A stretch of 64,000 nt of DNA from contig NC_134028.1 in NCBI RefSeq assembly GCF_964204645.1, forward strand, positions 27,068,153 to 27,132,152, written 5' to 3'. The notes beneath the pieces were generated by a model. It did no database searches. It was not told the origin of the DNA and saw nothing but the letters and a program-made list of their open reading frames with translations. Source of the DNA: Tubulanus polymorphus (lineage: Eukaryota > Nemertea > Palaeonemertea > Tubulaniformes > Tubulanidae). This document shows positions 36,101 to 43,749 of this stretch, piece by piece (the first letter of the stretch is position 1; each line of letters starts with the position of its first letter). The position numbers and the translations under genes are program-made.

Positions 36101-39064
36101 TCGCCATTACAGCATTAATTTGTTAATGGAAAGTACTGCAGGATAGGTCGCATATGCAAAATCCTATTCATTACAGGATATAATTGCCGTTGTAATACCA
36201 AAGACCAAACATAATGTGGGTCGAATTCAGTAAAATGATGACCATTTCTTCATTGATTAAGATTATGCTTAATGACGACTTCTTTATTCCTCAATAAAGA
36301 CCCGTTATTCCGCATTGTATTCGATTGAAGAACTGGCTCTAGCGGTTAGAACATTTGAAATCTATCGAGTTCAACATAACCGATAACTAAAGGAACCGTG
36401 TCATGATCTGTAAAACTGGTTCAAGCTTTCGATAAGGACCGAAATGAAGCCGCACGCACCTGTCGCTGGTTGAGTTATCACCAGACCTTTGACGACGTTA
36501 GGAGTTGTATAAACTGTGACGTAGTTTCCGCATGTTGAATTGTCGTCTGCGCAGAGTTGGGTACAGTTTTTATTCATTGATTCGATCAGCGTTGATACCT
36601 CTCCACACATACAAAAATCCCCTTCCAACGATGCGTGTCTAAAACGACATAATTGCAATTTATTCTCTGGCTAATACCGTATCCATTTTACAGATAAAAT
36701 TCAATATTATCAGTTTTCTGATACCACTAAAAGTGTGTATTTGACTTATTCGAGGATCTGAAGGTGTATTATTTCAAACCCCTTGTAAGGGTTGAATGTA
36801 CATAAATTAGCATATGGATAAAATATTATACACTTTTTTTCAACTTTTCCTTCTGTTTAGACGCAATGCTCGGATTATGCAATAATGGCCGTCACTTTTT
36901 GCATCAGTTTACTACGAATGTGACGCGTTGCGATGTCAGGTGCATTAGCTCATTCAGGCCTTCAGGTAGATTTATCAGATTTGGATTTCTTTAAGATGAA
37001 ATCGTTTTAACAATAATCTCAGCGTTCAAAGAAAACATCCCTCAATCGATTCTATTTGCGCAGTTATCTATTGAAGATGGAAGTCCGAACTGCGAGTTTA
37101 CCGGACCTGTTTACTGTTTCTCGCTTCGATGAAACCATGGATACTAATGCAAAACCAATAGCATATTTAAACATATTATTGACAATGGTTTCCGTCGACT
37201 GACGGACGATACCAGCCCAATTAAAGTTCAGTTTACTTAGTCCTATAGCTCAGCTTCATATGACTTCCTATTGAAAATGATCGGATAGGGGGCGAGTCGG
37301 GGTCGGGTCGGGTTGGATCGGGGTCGGGTCGGGTCGGGTTATGTTAATGAGAAATGAACTAACTCTTACGCTATTGTGTTAGGTTCAATTTTATCGGGTC
37401 CTATTTTAGCAAATTGGAGCATTTAAGGATAATATTTGATGGTGAGGTATCGAGCCACACTAACTGGGATAGTTCTATTGTTAACACATTACCAGTTCAT
37501 TATTGTGACTCGGTTCATCTTGTCCCAACTCAGATACCACTTAACCAGTCAAATATAATGAAACCTATAAGCGCTCTCGTAAATTAATGAAACTTCCTTT
37601 CATTCTGAATTCCCTGTGGTGCGTTCGACAATTCGTATTGTTTAACACAATGTATTATTCAGGTAAGTTTTCCGCGACTTCGCGAATTATTATCGGTATT
37701 GCGCTGCTGCAGAATCGACTGAGAATTCTACAGCTATTTACATCAATCGTTATAAATAAATACTTCAGGAGAAGTGTCACAAACAGCTATATTTCAAATT
37801 TCAAAGTTTAAGCCTAATACAATAATCATCATTAATAGTGGTTTCTCAATTTATAGTAACATTCATGTTTTCCTATGAATTTTTAATGATTACATCACGG
37901 TATAGCAATCAGCGTCAAAAACAAGCGCTTAAAATGTGTCGTGTTAAAGGTTTTAATTCGAGTTAAACAAATAATTCCGTAAACTCGATGCCGATCACAC
38001 AGCTATGTTTGTACTCTGATTTTCGATTTCAAGATTAAACCCCCTGTTTCGCGCCCGGCAGGTGTGGTGGGTTTGTAAGGGACACCAAATCAAAACAAAC
38101 GAAATCTACCAATTAAATAAACGTCAGGGTCAATCCCTATTTTAAGATCAAAAGGATAAATCCCGTTGTCACACGAATTGTTGTTCTTCACGAATTGAAT
38201 TTGATCATTAATGGGATTAGATCCAACTCGAGGCGCTCTAGTTTACCTGTGCGCTAGACGCTTCAGTTTAGATCGTACCATACTAAAGCCCAACGACACG
38301 AAAATAAATGTGAGTGTTGATGTGTTTTTGAGTTTTGCCGCGTGCGGGTAAAACTCTACTCAAAAAGTTTCGTCAAAAACGTGTTTAGGTGTCGGGTTTA
38401 GGTGTTGGTGCGATGGGCTAGAAATATTTAGAGATTCATACCATATTTCAATTGTACATCAAATGACTTATCGGTCACGTTTAATCACGTTACCTAATCC
38501 TTAAATTCTTATACATCTTTTAATTCCAGAAACCGCTATTGTAATTCCATTTATTTACTTCCCTTTCAATCGATTGCGTAGCTTTAAAGCGTCGGTATAA
38601 TTTATTGCGCGTACGCAAAAAAATTAATTAGAAAAGTGAAAGTTAAAAATATTGCAATAAACTCAACTGGATGAAATTGTAAATATCAGTGAGACTCACG
38701 TGAAACTGCATTGAGCGCAATGTAACTGACATTCACTGCTGGTTAATATCTGTGACGTCAGGTAAAATCCGGGAGACGTAGTCAGCAGACGAGTATCGGT
38801 GGTTCCATTCCAGATAGTGTAGCACCCAACTTCGCCTTGTTAGAAAAAAAGATGATGAAATTTTGGAACAACGGTCTTATTGATATATCTTATTGATATA
38901 TCTTATTGATATATCTTATCGATATATCTTATTGATATATCTTTAATGAAATGATGTCAGTGTGAAATTTAATATCGGAACTTACTCGCGTTAATGAATC
39001 TCGTAGTGATAATTAGCAAAATCAGGAGAGCTTCTGTTGCTGTTGCTGTTATTCGCTGTATCAT
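6168..39064 (-). CDS. Polycystin-1-like protein, 47 exons, ~3807 aa
   Basis: Reading the reverse strand from ATG at 39064 to TAG at 6168-6170, I could join 47 exons with consistent phase throughout. Domain order: signal peptide (1-26), WSC, PKD-like repeats, a Cys-bearing module, PKD, PAN/apple-like, F5/8C, PKD array, REJ, GAIN/GPS (cleavage context CFCNHLTS near residue 2702), TM1, PLAT, ten more TM segments with the extracellular polycystin (TOP) domain between TM6 and TM7, and a short coiled coil. This is the polycystin-1 architecture: an atypical TRP-related ciliary or sperm receptor-channel that pairs with polycystin-2. Vertebrate PC1 is longer (about 4300 aa) and has LRR and C-type lectin modules that I do not see here. 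Orthology to PKD1 versus PKD1L1 or PKD1L2-type genes cannot be set by eye. The component blocks are listed separately. Confidence 0.9.
6490..6532 (+). repeat. Solitary copy of the 51-bp polycystin minisatellite unit, inverted
   Basis: Within the last intron of the polycystin gene, GATTCTCAGCTCGGTGAAAT followed by ATTTACAGCAG matches the reverse complement of the unit tandemly repeated at 13275-14155. Confidence 0.6.
8379..8641. mobile_element. MITE-like element with TA target duplication
   Basis: Terminal inverted repeats ATGGTGGCTGATTTGGG (left) and CCCAAATCAGCCACCAT (right) enclose about 260 bases and are flanked by TA on both sides. It has no transposase and sits in a polycystin intron (between exons 42 and 43). 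A related half end lies near 28471. TA duplication points to a Tc1/mariner- or pogo-type mobiliser (inference). Confidence 0.7.
9528..9680. repeat. Degenerate ~60-bp tandem repeat
   Basis: About 2.5 copies of a unit containing TTTTACCCGATTTATCGACC and AGCTGGATTATTTTACC lie in a polycystin intron. Confidence 0.7.
11520..11740 (-). repeat. Dispersed repeat, copy A (SINE-like)
   Basis: This stretch is the inverted counterpart of 33430-33650. Shared blocks include GAATAAGGAAATGCATTAAA, GAAAGACTGC and CTTTATTGAAGAAAGCAGCC-like sequence. It lies in a polycystin intron. I do not know the family. Confidence 0.6.
13275..14155. repeat. 51-bp (48/54-bp variants) minisatellite, ~17 copies, intronic
   Basis: The unit contains GTTGAGAATCAGGGAACTCG then CTAGCGCGTTGGGACTGCAG then TATTTCACAGA. 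Variants differ by 3-base steps (TAGCGTTGGG versus TAGCGCGTTGGG) or by a longer GACTGCTTTAAATATTTCAC form, so open frames run through it on both strands. It lies between polycystin exons 34 and 35. Confidence 0.95.
14263..15357 (-). other. Polycystin exons 32-34: PLAT/LH2 domain
   Basis: Exons 15270-15357, 14896-15052 and 14263-14395. YMYEITVYTGFAKNAGTTAR opens the PLAT fold. VSFILVGDD, TNTFVMATSSTLGQLSHIRV and WHDNSGKKPAWFF follow, then FYFICDRWLA. This cytosolic lipid- or protein-binding domain sits between TM1 and TM2 in all polycystin-1-type proteins. The correct frame was chosen through the exon junctions; a different open frame over 14936-15148 is a shadow. Confidence 0.9.
15614..20223 (-). 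other. Polycystin exons 23-31: GAIN/GPS autoproteolysis region and TM1
   Basis: Exons 20095-20223, 19807-19924, 19465-19523, 18321-18474, 17825-17931, 16854-17461, 16471-16532, 16246-16382 and 15614-15847. The helical part (NICENLDTALQGLADNP) precedes beta strands (EIWIDAGKD, VRFAIYLRRES, VLFYIGVRAF). The GPS motif is split over two exons, SCRYWSDEDDRWSSEGC then TQCFCNHLTSFA. The GPS-type HL-T context is intact, so self-cleavage is plausible. TM1 follows (VALAFMCSIFGVYLLAVIW). A short inverted-repeat element lies in the intron at 16643-16792. Confidence 0.85.
16643..16792. mobile_element. Short inverted-repeat (MITE-like) element
   Basis: Left end ATGAGCCGCGATCACACGAG and right end CTCCGTGTGATCGCGGCTATGAG are inverted copies (core AGCCGCGATCACACG), about 150 bases apart, flanked by ATGA. 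It is intronic in the polycystin gene. A fragment with AGAGCGCGTTCACAC recurs at about 28866. Confidence 0.65.
20549..21377. mobile_element. Fold-back element: ~195-bp inverted arms around a ~435-bp spacer
   Basis: The left arm starts TACGGGATATCGACAAATTC. The right arm ends GAATTTGTCAATATCCCGTA. Inside, GATGGCGCTAGTCAAAACCG pairs with its inverted copy with few mismatches, and similarity continues to about 20745 and 21185. The spacer contains a tRNA-like SINE piece (21005-21085). It lies in a polycystin intron. No transposase is visible. Confidence 0.8.
21005..21085 (-). repeat. tRNA-derived SINE-like fragment
   Basis: On the reverse strand GGTTCGAGTCCTGGTAC matches a pol III B box, and an upstream GTGGCAGCACTTG could be a degenerate A region. 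It sits in the spacer of the fold-back element. No intact cloverleaf. Confidence 0.4.
21624..24499 (-). other. Polycystin exons 17-22: REJ region
   Basis: Exons 24304-24499, 23953-24072, 23234-23442, 22700-22903, 22136-22269 and 21624-21770. They encode the receptor-for-egg-jelly-type region, with NPLKPFEI, SFLFEKSYIDIFMVAV, CVTNCFEDKSEM, a Cys pair around NTTC and FNMEC, and FEFGYSSTG. The acceptor of exon 18 was set at 24072 because upstream alternatives give a stop or wrong phase. The donor of exon 22 (GTAGGA) is non-optimal and the least certain in the gene. The intron after exon 22 contains a large fold-back (20549-21377). Confidence 0.75.
24573..24773 (+). pseudogene. EF-hand protein fragment, disrupted
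   Basis: On the strand opposite the polycystin gene, inside one of its introns, two EF-hand loops can be read. The first is KYFDEDGRSGLNEIE, followed at once by an in-frame TAG. The second, KYDANGNGQISFEETKL, lies in a frame shifted by one base and ends LRMCLK then TAG. The second loop has the full D-x-N-x-N-G-x-I-x3-E ligand pattern. A TTTCAG acceptor-like site precedes the first part. The stop and shift indicate a relic, or two exons of an unrecognised small gene with an unusual intron. A 21-bp repeat starts right after it. Confidence 0.5.
24791..24915. repeat. 21-bp tandem repeat, 6 copies
   Basis: The unit GGTTCACCCAGTCCTGGCAA(T/C) varies to GTTCCACCCAGTCCTGGCAA in later copies. It reads open on both strands because the unit is divisible by three. 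Confidence 0.9.
25101..28031 (-). other. Polycystin exon 16: 2.9-kb PKD-array exon running into REJ
   Basis: One uninterrupted 2931-base exon (976 codons) encodes several tandem PKD-like domains. Each shows a W/F-GDG or related turn (CYFAYGDGSP, VLWSDGT, WSINWGDGN, YTWEFGDD) and a closing Y-V-V-L-N strand (YDVTVTLLNEVSS, YDVTVNISNHVSN). From about residue 1560 the sequence changes to a REJ-type region with paired cysteines (VCYQIDC, RNPNRCADAKMC, WFCKMQCEDW). Neighbouring exons are 60-660 bases, so this block is exceptional within the gene. Such large PKD/REJ exons are also known in other animal PKD1 genes. Confidence 0.85.
28247..29235 (-). other. Polycystin exons 13-15: F5/8 type C (discoidin) domain
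   Basis: Exons 29099-29235, 28642-28776 and 28247-28388. Family features in order: opening Cys (ESLCKTD), GGWIPNDIYTDYIQIQLRG (the W...D-YIQ-I-L strand), FNVSSSIDGVSW (the S-DG--W turn), ITARYFRVYPQSF and closing RIGLQGC. This is a complete discoidin fold of about 140 residues, usually binding lipid headgroups, glycans or collagen. Exon 15 joins exon 16 directly at a partial PKD strand. Confidence 0.85.
29421..29929 (-). other. Polycystin exons 11-12: PAN/apple-like domain
   Basis: Exons 29834-29929 and 29421-29588. The segment SYFTVSQGRTI opens the domain. VCAKACLTYSQFQCKSF followed by QCVLRDVGV gives the C-x3-C, C and C pattern of PAN/apple folds, which mediate protein or carbohydrate contacts. 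Its place between PKD segments and a discoidin domain is not part of the vertebrate PC1 layout. The phase into exon 13 is consistent (1). Confidence 0.65.
30543..31797 (-). other. Polycystin exons 8-10: PKD-like segment
   Basis: Exons 31607-31797, 30911-31019 and 30543-30707. Exon 8 has a clear PKD core (VYSWDFGDGNQ, then PGFYTVTVTARNE). Exon 9 finishes that domain (RNLTVQDTISHV) and starts another. Exon 10 carries LHFGDGSQ, then ECFTVPVCKRPGEW. The last part lacks the usual closing strand, so the second PKD may be degenerate or a linker to the PAN-like domain. Confidence 0.7.
32298..32961 (-). other. Polycystin exon 7: unrecognised Cys-bearing beta-rich module
   Basis: This single 664-base exon encodes about 221 residues. 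The first third has closely spaced cysteines (PYCQEATAEFC, NRCINSTNQC, KIRC, LRTC), loosely like an LDLR-A or small disulfide module. It sits roughly where vertebrate PC1 has C-type lectin and LDL-A. The remainder is Thr/Ser-rich and beta-like (DRWSFEVNESGLYYYAM, then KFYVMRPAITKITHRY). It ends in a region that feeds into the next PKD domain. I do not recognise a named family for the main part. Confidence 0.6.
33314..33381. repeat. Imperfect hairpin, ~30-bp arms
   Basis: AAGACCGTTACAGCAGTGATATATAGAGA-like left arm (written here in part: AAGACCGTTACAGCAGTGAT) pairs with ATCACTACTGTGACGGTCTT across a short GTGTAACAA loop. It lies in a polycystin intron, next to the SINE-like copy at 33430. Confidence 0.7.
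33430..33650 (+). repeat. Dispersed repeat, copy B (SINE-like)
   Basis: Opposite orientation to 11520-11740, with the same blocks (GGGCTGCTTTCTTGAATAAA, TTTAATGCATTTCCTTATTC) and the same AT-rich tail toward AAATAAATCATATCATATC. Confidence 0.6.
37287..37340 (+). repeat. GGGTC-rich, G-quadruplex-capable tract
   Basis: Repeated (G)GGTCGGGTCGGG blocks give at least four G-triplets in 54 bases. It lies in polycystin intron 2, on the strand that is template for that gene. Confidence 0.7.
38023..38180 (+). repeat. Dispersed repeat copy (pair of 62400-62525)
   Basis: Shares CCTGTTTCGC, AGGTGTGGTGGGTTTGTAAG, GGGACACC and CAGGGTCAAT(T/C)CCTATTTTAA with the inverted copy at 62400-62525. It lies in polycystin intron 2. 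Confidence 0.65.
38873..38942. repeat. 13-bp AT-rich tandem repeat, 5 copies
   Basis: The unit TCTTATTGATATA is repeated with one substitution, immediately inside polycystin intron 1. Confidence 0.9.
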
Positions 39065-40897
39065 GATTTCTGATTATTTACACGATGTTTATGATGTTCA
39101 CATATCTACAAGAATAAACATCAACTCGTAATACGTCAACAAAAACGACCAACAGAGGCGGATCCTATTATTAATACGTTATTTACAATTTGAAGGGGGG
39201 TGGGCAAATGTAGGCAATGAGTTACTATACAATACTTAGATGGCGAAGTTGTTCCAGGACCAACTTTGCGAAACCATTAGAGGGGGCTCTGGGGATCCTT
39301 CTCCATAAACATTCAGGAAAAATAAATGAAACGAGCTTCATTCTGAGCTCACTTTTGCAACATAACAGAAAGAAAATAATCTAATCGGTGAAGAAGATTC
39401 GGTCAATTCCCCCTTAACGCGGCTACCATCGAGCAAACTAAGTTTTTTGTACACATGTATATATGGCGGGTTGAAAAAGTCCTGGATCTGCCCCTGCTCT
39501 TTGTACGAACTGGTACATTCCACTAACAATACGGTTATAACGAAGATTCTTTATGAAGATTACTTCGATTCTTACGAATGTAATATTGACTCATCAATTC
39601 TTTAATTGGATGATTTCCATAGAAAATTCAATCTACACAATCAGACGGATGATGAATCAGATGCTATTTTCAAAGTATTTCCAAGATTTCATTAGTTTCA
39701 TCCAAGACGTCAACAAATCAAGCCGCTGCCGGATGTAACTGGATGTAACCGGTCTAAATCTAGTATAAAACGAGCTGTTCAATTAACAGCCGACCCATCA
39801 ACACTTCAAAATAGAAACAGACATCATAACCATTCAAAACTTCTATATACGTACAAATCCAACGTTGAAACATGATTCCAAACAATTCAAGAAAATGTAC
39901 GTCGTTTCGAACTCTCATCAGAGTCTACCGCCGTGTATGAGACGATTTCATAGACTTGTATTAGATCTAATCCGGGGTTGATTAACTAAATTCAATTCGA
40001 TTTGGTTAGCCAGGTTTGAAGCCGACAACAGTCAACCTGCCAACAGGTCCACCACTCTACCCCTACAGTATCTCAGCAAATATACTGGATGCGTTCACCA
40101 TCAAATTTCAACAAGAGCCCCTGTGCCTCGGCCCTTGTTAACTTACCCGATTTAGTTATTGAGTATTTCCTCTCGAAGTCTGCAATAGTTGAACATGATG
40201 CGCGGGCTCAGGTAACTATTCAGTGAATGGTGTGTTTGCGCGCGCCGTGACGCGTGAGAGTGAATCCATCCATAATACATCATTTGACCATGACGTCACT
40301 CGCGACACTGAGGCTATAGTTGAGGCCGCCGCCGGTATATTCTGCAGAAAGGTGTTCATCCGAATCCGTAAAGTCTCCGACTTAGATAAAAGCGTCGAGG
40401 GCGATATTTACGTAGAAAACGGTTGAAGTGATTTTATAGGCCTCACTATGAATATGAAATGAATTAATCGCGATAAAACGACATGTATGCCGGCAACATA
40501 TGATGTGAATCGCGATATAATGTTTCATTAAGTTTATCATTTCGAATATTTTTATGTCCAATCTAGGCTAATGGATATCGTCGTTTTTTATACCTGGCAA
40601 TGGGTTTTGTTGGTGTAAACAGATTTTGATAGGGATTTGTTTGTGAATTGTGAATAATCGACAATCAATCGTTACTACCAAACTGTCCGGACTACACATC
40701 TCCGTCTGACATCCGGGCCTGCTAGGGTGTCATTTTACTGTCAGCTCCTTGTTATTAGAATGAACTACCTCTAACATGTTAGAGTCTCCATTTGTCTCAA
40801 CATTCGAATCCAGAACATTTCTTTTTATAAACTCATGGTGATCAATTTCTAACTTGTACTTTTTTATAATGTAGTTTTAGAAAGTGATGCTTTATTA
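39065..40897. other. Intergenic between polycystin start and GPCR end
   Basis: No exon was recognised. It should contain the promoter of the polycystin gene, which starts leftward at 39064. A perfect CRE-type palindrome TGACGTCA lies near 40292 in a locally GC-richer stretch (40230-40420). The open frame over that stretch shows no protein-like features, so I leave it unannotated. Confidence 0.3.
40891..40896 (-). promoter_or_regulatory. Polyadenylation hexamer immediately after GPCR stop
   Basis: Reverse-strand AATAAA begins one base beyond the GPCR stop codon. Cleavage here would leave almost no 3' UTR, so a more distal signal may be used. Confidence 0.3.
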
Positions 40898-42626
40898 TTA
40901 CGATTTCCTATCGGTATCTGCCGCATCGTCAGAAATAAACGAAGATATTCGTACGGAGCTGATTGTACTGATCATTGACGGTGAGAGTGAAGGTTGTCTG
41001 GATCTCAGTAGCAGGTCCGGGGCGTGTAACAGTATACCATCGTTAATAGTTACATGACCGGTGTTCTTGTCACCGACTGATCCCGGTAAACAACCGTCCT
41101 CGGTTCCTGCTGATCGTAGTGTCGATAACGATGAAACTGTTTTACACGCGGGTTTGTTCATTTGTCGAGATTTCGGCGGATAAATAAGGATGGGTTCTAC
41201 TACCGCGGACGCGTTGGTCTGCAACCCCTCGCGACGTTTCATCTCGACAAATGACGTGGAATTCGGCGATATTCTAACGAGATTTCCCTGACATAATAAC
41301 ATCATTTTGAACGATTTTTTCAGATAGCTATGAACGGCTACGTTCAATATGGGATTATATAAGAGACAAGTGAAGGCTAGGGTGGCCACTAGTACACGGT
41401 ACTCTGTACGTATCTTAAAATCGCACGAAGCCGAAATAATGGTGAACAATGAATCTGGCAGCCACGAAATCAGCGTCAAATGTATTATCAACAACATGCG
41501 ATATCCAACTGTTTTTTGCATCGATGAAGATTTATCATCGGATCGGTGAATGGAGGGCGAAATGACGTCAGCCGCCGAGCCGAAATATCTCCAACTTACG
41601 GTAGAAATGCGATTGAGACGGACTTGAGTTGCCACCTGTTTCATCTGACGATAGATGCGACGATAGCACACCGACATTACTAGAATGGGTATCAGAAGTG
41701 TGATGAACATTCTCGATGTATTTAGTATAACAGACGCTGTTCCTCGAAACCCGATTGAATACGGGATAACAGTGGATATGGCTGTTATAACGATCGACGC
41801 GATTTTGATACCCACCAAGTATCCCGTGTAGTGAGTTCTGCGCTGTATTTTACCGTGTTGTTGATTTCTACTGACCATCATATACCTGTTAAACAATTTA
41901 TAGAAGAAGCTTGAATTAATTCGAGAATTTCCAGCAAAAATCTGCATTTTAATTATCCTTTAGAATGATGCATAAATCAGGTATATCGAGCAAGAAACTG
42001 CTCTGAGCTTGTCGATATTAAATCATGTTTTAAAAAAAGCGAAATTTATCTCAACAATGGTGACCCGAAGGGATCGCCACAATACGGGGCGTAATATCGC
42101 TAACCCTAACCCTAGGTCGACCATAACCCTAACCCTAGCAGGACTCGAACCCGTGGTCCGCAGCATGTCAGCCAAACGTGCTAACCCCTAGACCACAGAC
42201 GAGTAGTGATTCACGGTGGTAGTAATTGTGCCTGGTCAGTGTGCTGACTTTTTTGCTGTGTATAAATAAACTCGGAAACTTATTTACTATTCAGACATGT
42301 TCCTACCTGTGAAATGCTGCAACTGTTAGCGTGAACGTATTCGCAGTACCGAGAAATCCAAAAATGAAATCAAATCCCACGAAGGCTATTTCGGCATTCT
42401 CAGCGCTACAGACAGCGATGATCAGGGTCGGATAAGCGATCAATCCCATCAGCAAGTCCAAAGCCAACGTATTCAGCACGAACGTATATGACCAGAGTTT
42501 GGCACTGTTCGTCTTTAACAAGACGATAAACGAGACTAAATTCAGATATAAACCGATTAAAACTATGATCGTTAGTAAAACTAATATAACAATAGTGGCA
42601 TCAGATGGACGAATCCAAGTAGCCAT
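40898..42626 (-). CDS. Orphan class A (rhodopsin-family) GPCR, 2 exons, ~435 aa
   Basis: Exon 1 is 42307-42626 and exon 2 is 40898-41885. The intron splits the Arg codon of the DRY-equivalent (FHR|YMMV). Seven hydrophobic segments are visible: TM1 IVLIGLYLNLVSFIVLL (N at the GN position), TM2 LALDLLMGLIAYP, TM3 with HRY, TM4 IKIASIVITAI, TM5 FITLLIPILVMSVC, TM6 LLIIHLTLISWLPDSLF (W-LP core) and TM7 LAFTCLLYNPILNVAVHSYL. The extracellular N-terminus is very short, about 9 residues. The cytoplasmic tail is long and Ser/Thr-rich. TM7 has NPILN rather than NPxxY, and DRY is HRY. The ligand is not deducible. It has no clear match by eye to amine, peptide or opsin subfamilies (no retinal Lys seen in TM7). 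Confidence 0.85.
42095..42212 (-). repeat. tRNA-derived SINE-like element abutting telomere-type repeats
   Basis: On the reverse strand TGGTCTAGGGGTTAGCACG fits a pol III A box and GGGTTCGAGTCCTGC fits a B box, about 35 bases apart as in a tRNA. It is followed by CTAGGGTTAGGGTTATGG and CTAGGGTTAGGGTTAGC. The region between does not form a convincing anticodon arm, so this is tRNA-related rather than a functional tRNA gene. It lies in the GPCR intron. Confidence 0.6.
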
Positions 42627-43749
42627 TGCTTTACTTTTGATTCCTATCAGGTGTTAGTAAATCAGCAAATCGTTATCATAAGATACCCCCCCTCAACAGT
42701 TTCCATATGAAGTCTACGGGTTTCTGCATCAACTTCTCACTTTTATATACGTGACGTGTGCAGTGCATTACATTACATAAAGTTTTCACAATTTTAATAT
42801 CATTATCACTTACTGATGACTGATATACTGTGCCTCTGCTGCCGAGGGTTTAGACGAGAGGTCTTAAGAGGTCCAGGCTGCTGACAATTGTTTGATGAGG
42901 TCCAGGCTACCGATTATTCTGGGGGATGCAGGATTCAGGCTGGATATCTCTGAGGGGTGGTGCAGGGTCCAACTGTAGATTAATCACTCACCAAAAATAA
43001 AATAGATTCAAAATGATTTTAGATGATTATATTTTATCTTTATTTCAAGGATATATGTTAAATGACAAGAGTTTAACGAATAATTCCTGATTTTGACAAT
43101 CGAATGTTTATTAATTACTTATTTTGTATATACAGATAATAACGAAAATACTTAATAGAAAATGATACGTGATAAAGATGACCCGAATCCCTTGGCTCAT
43201 AATCAATGTTCGGGCCTTAAAAGAAACTTATTACAGTTAAGTACCGGTAATTTGAAACACAAAAGGCCGGGTGCATTACCAGGGCTTGAATGAATCCTGT
43301 CAAATAAAATCCGATTTATCCAAACATGATTCACACGTGGATTCAGCAACTGATCGTGTTAAGAGTTCATGATCAGTGATTGATTGGAAAAACCTCCTCA
43401 TCAAAGCTCAACGTAGCTTTCCGAAAACTGATCCAAATTGTGAAAGCTCAAAGTGAAACTTGAAACTCATCTGTTCTCCTGCAGGGACAGTATTTTTCTT
43501 GTCTCGTTTTGAACAAATCGTCAAATTTATTCTGTTATGCAACTCCCATTTATTTTGATGACACATGACTCGCATGACACATTACGATTCGGAAAATCAA
43601 ATCTGAATTGACAGGATAAATTCGCCTTTTGGTCTCCACCTGAGGTAACGTGAGCTTAGGACAAGCTCTGGTAAGCGATGATGCGCCGCACGTAAGAAGC
43701 CACGTGACTGCATCCATTAACAGAACCCGGATAACAAGAATAATTCAAA
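42627..43749. other. Intergenic, nothing recognised except SDR 3' UTR
   Basis: No exon found. The right part is the 3' UTR of the leftward SDR gene, with reverse-strand AATAAA hexamers near 43529 and 43552. The left part should hold the GPCR promoter. Confidence 0.35.

Larger units (their letters stand above)
36460..39064 (-). other. Polycystin exons 1-3: signal peptide and WSC domain
   Basis: Exons 38986-39064, 38700-38835 and 36460-36638. Exon 1 encodes a hydrophobic leader (ALLILLIITTRFINA) with likely cleavage after Ala26. The next two exons form a WSC domain: it begins VGCYTIWNG, has the C-QLHC pattern in the middle, FCMCGEV in the second half and a terminal CGNYVTVY. WSC domains are putative carbohydrate binders and occur near the N-terminus of polycystin-1. 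Unlike vertebrate PC1, no leucine-rich repeat precedes it. Intron 1 carries a 13-bp AT-rich repeat and intron 2 a GGGTC-rich tract. Confidence 0.85.

Noticed and set aside
42136-42212. Functional tRNA gene
   Set aside because: A and B boxes fit, but no convincing anticodon stem or acceptor pairing could be drawn.
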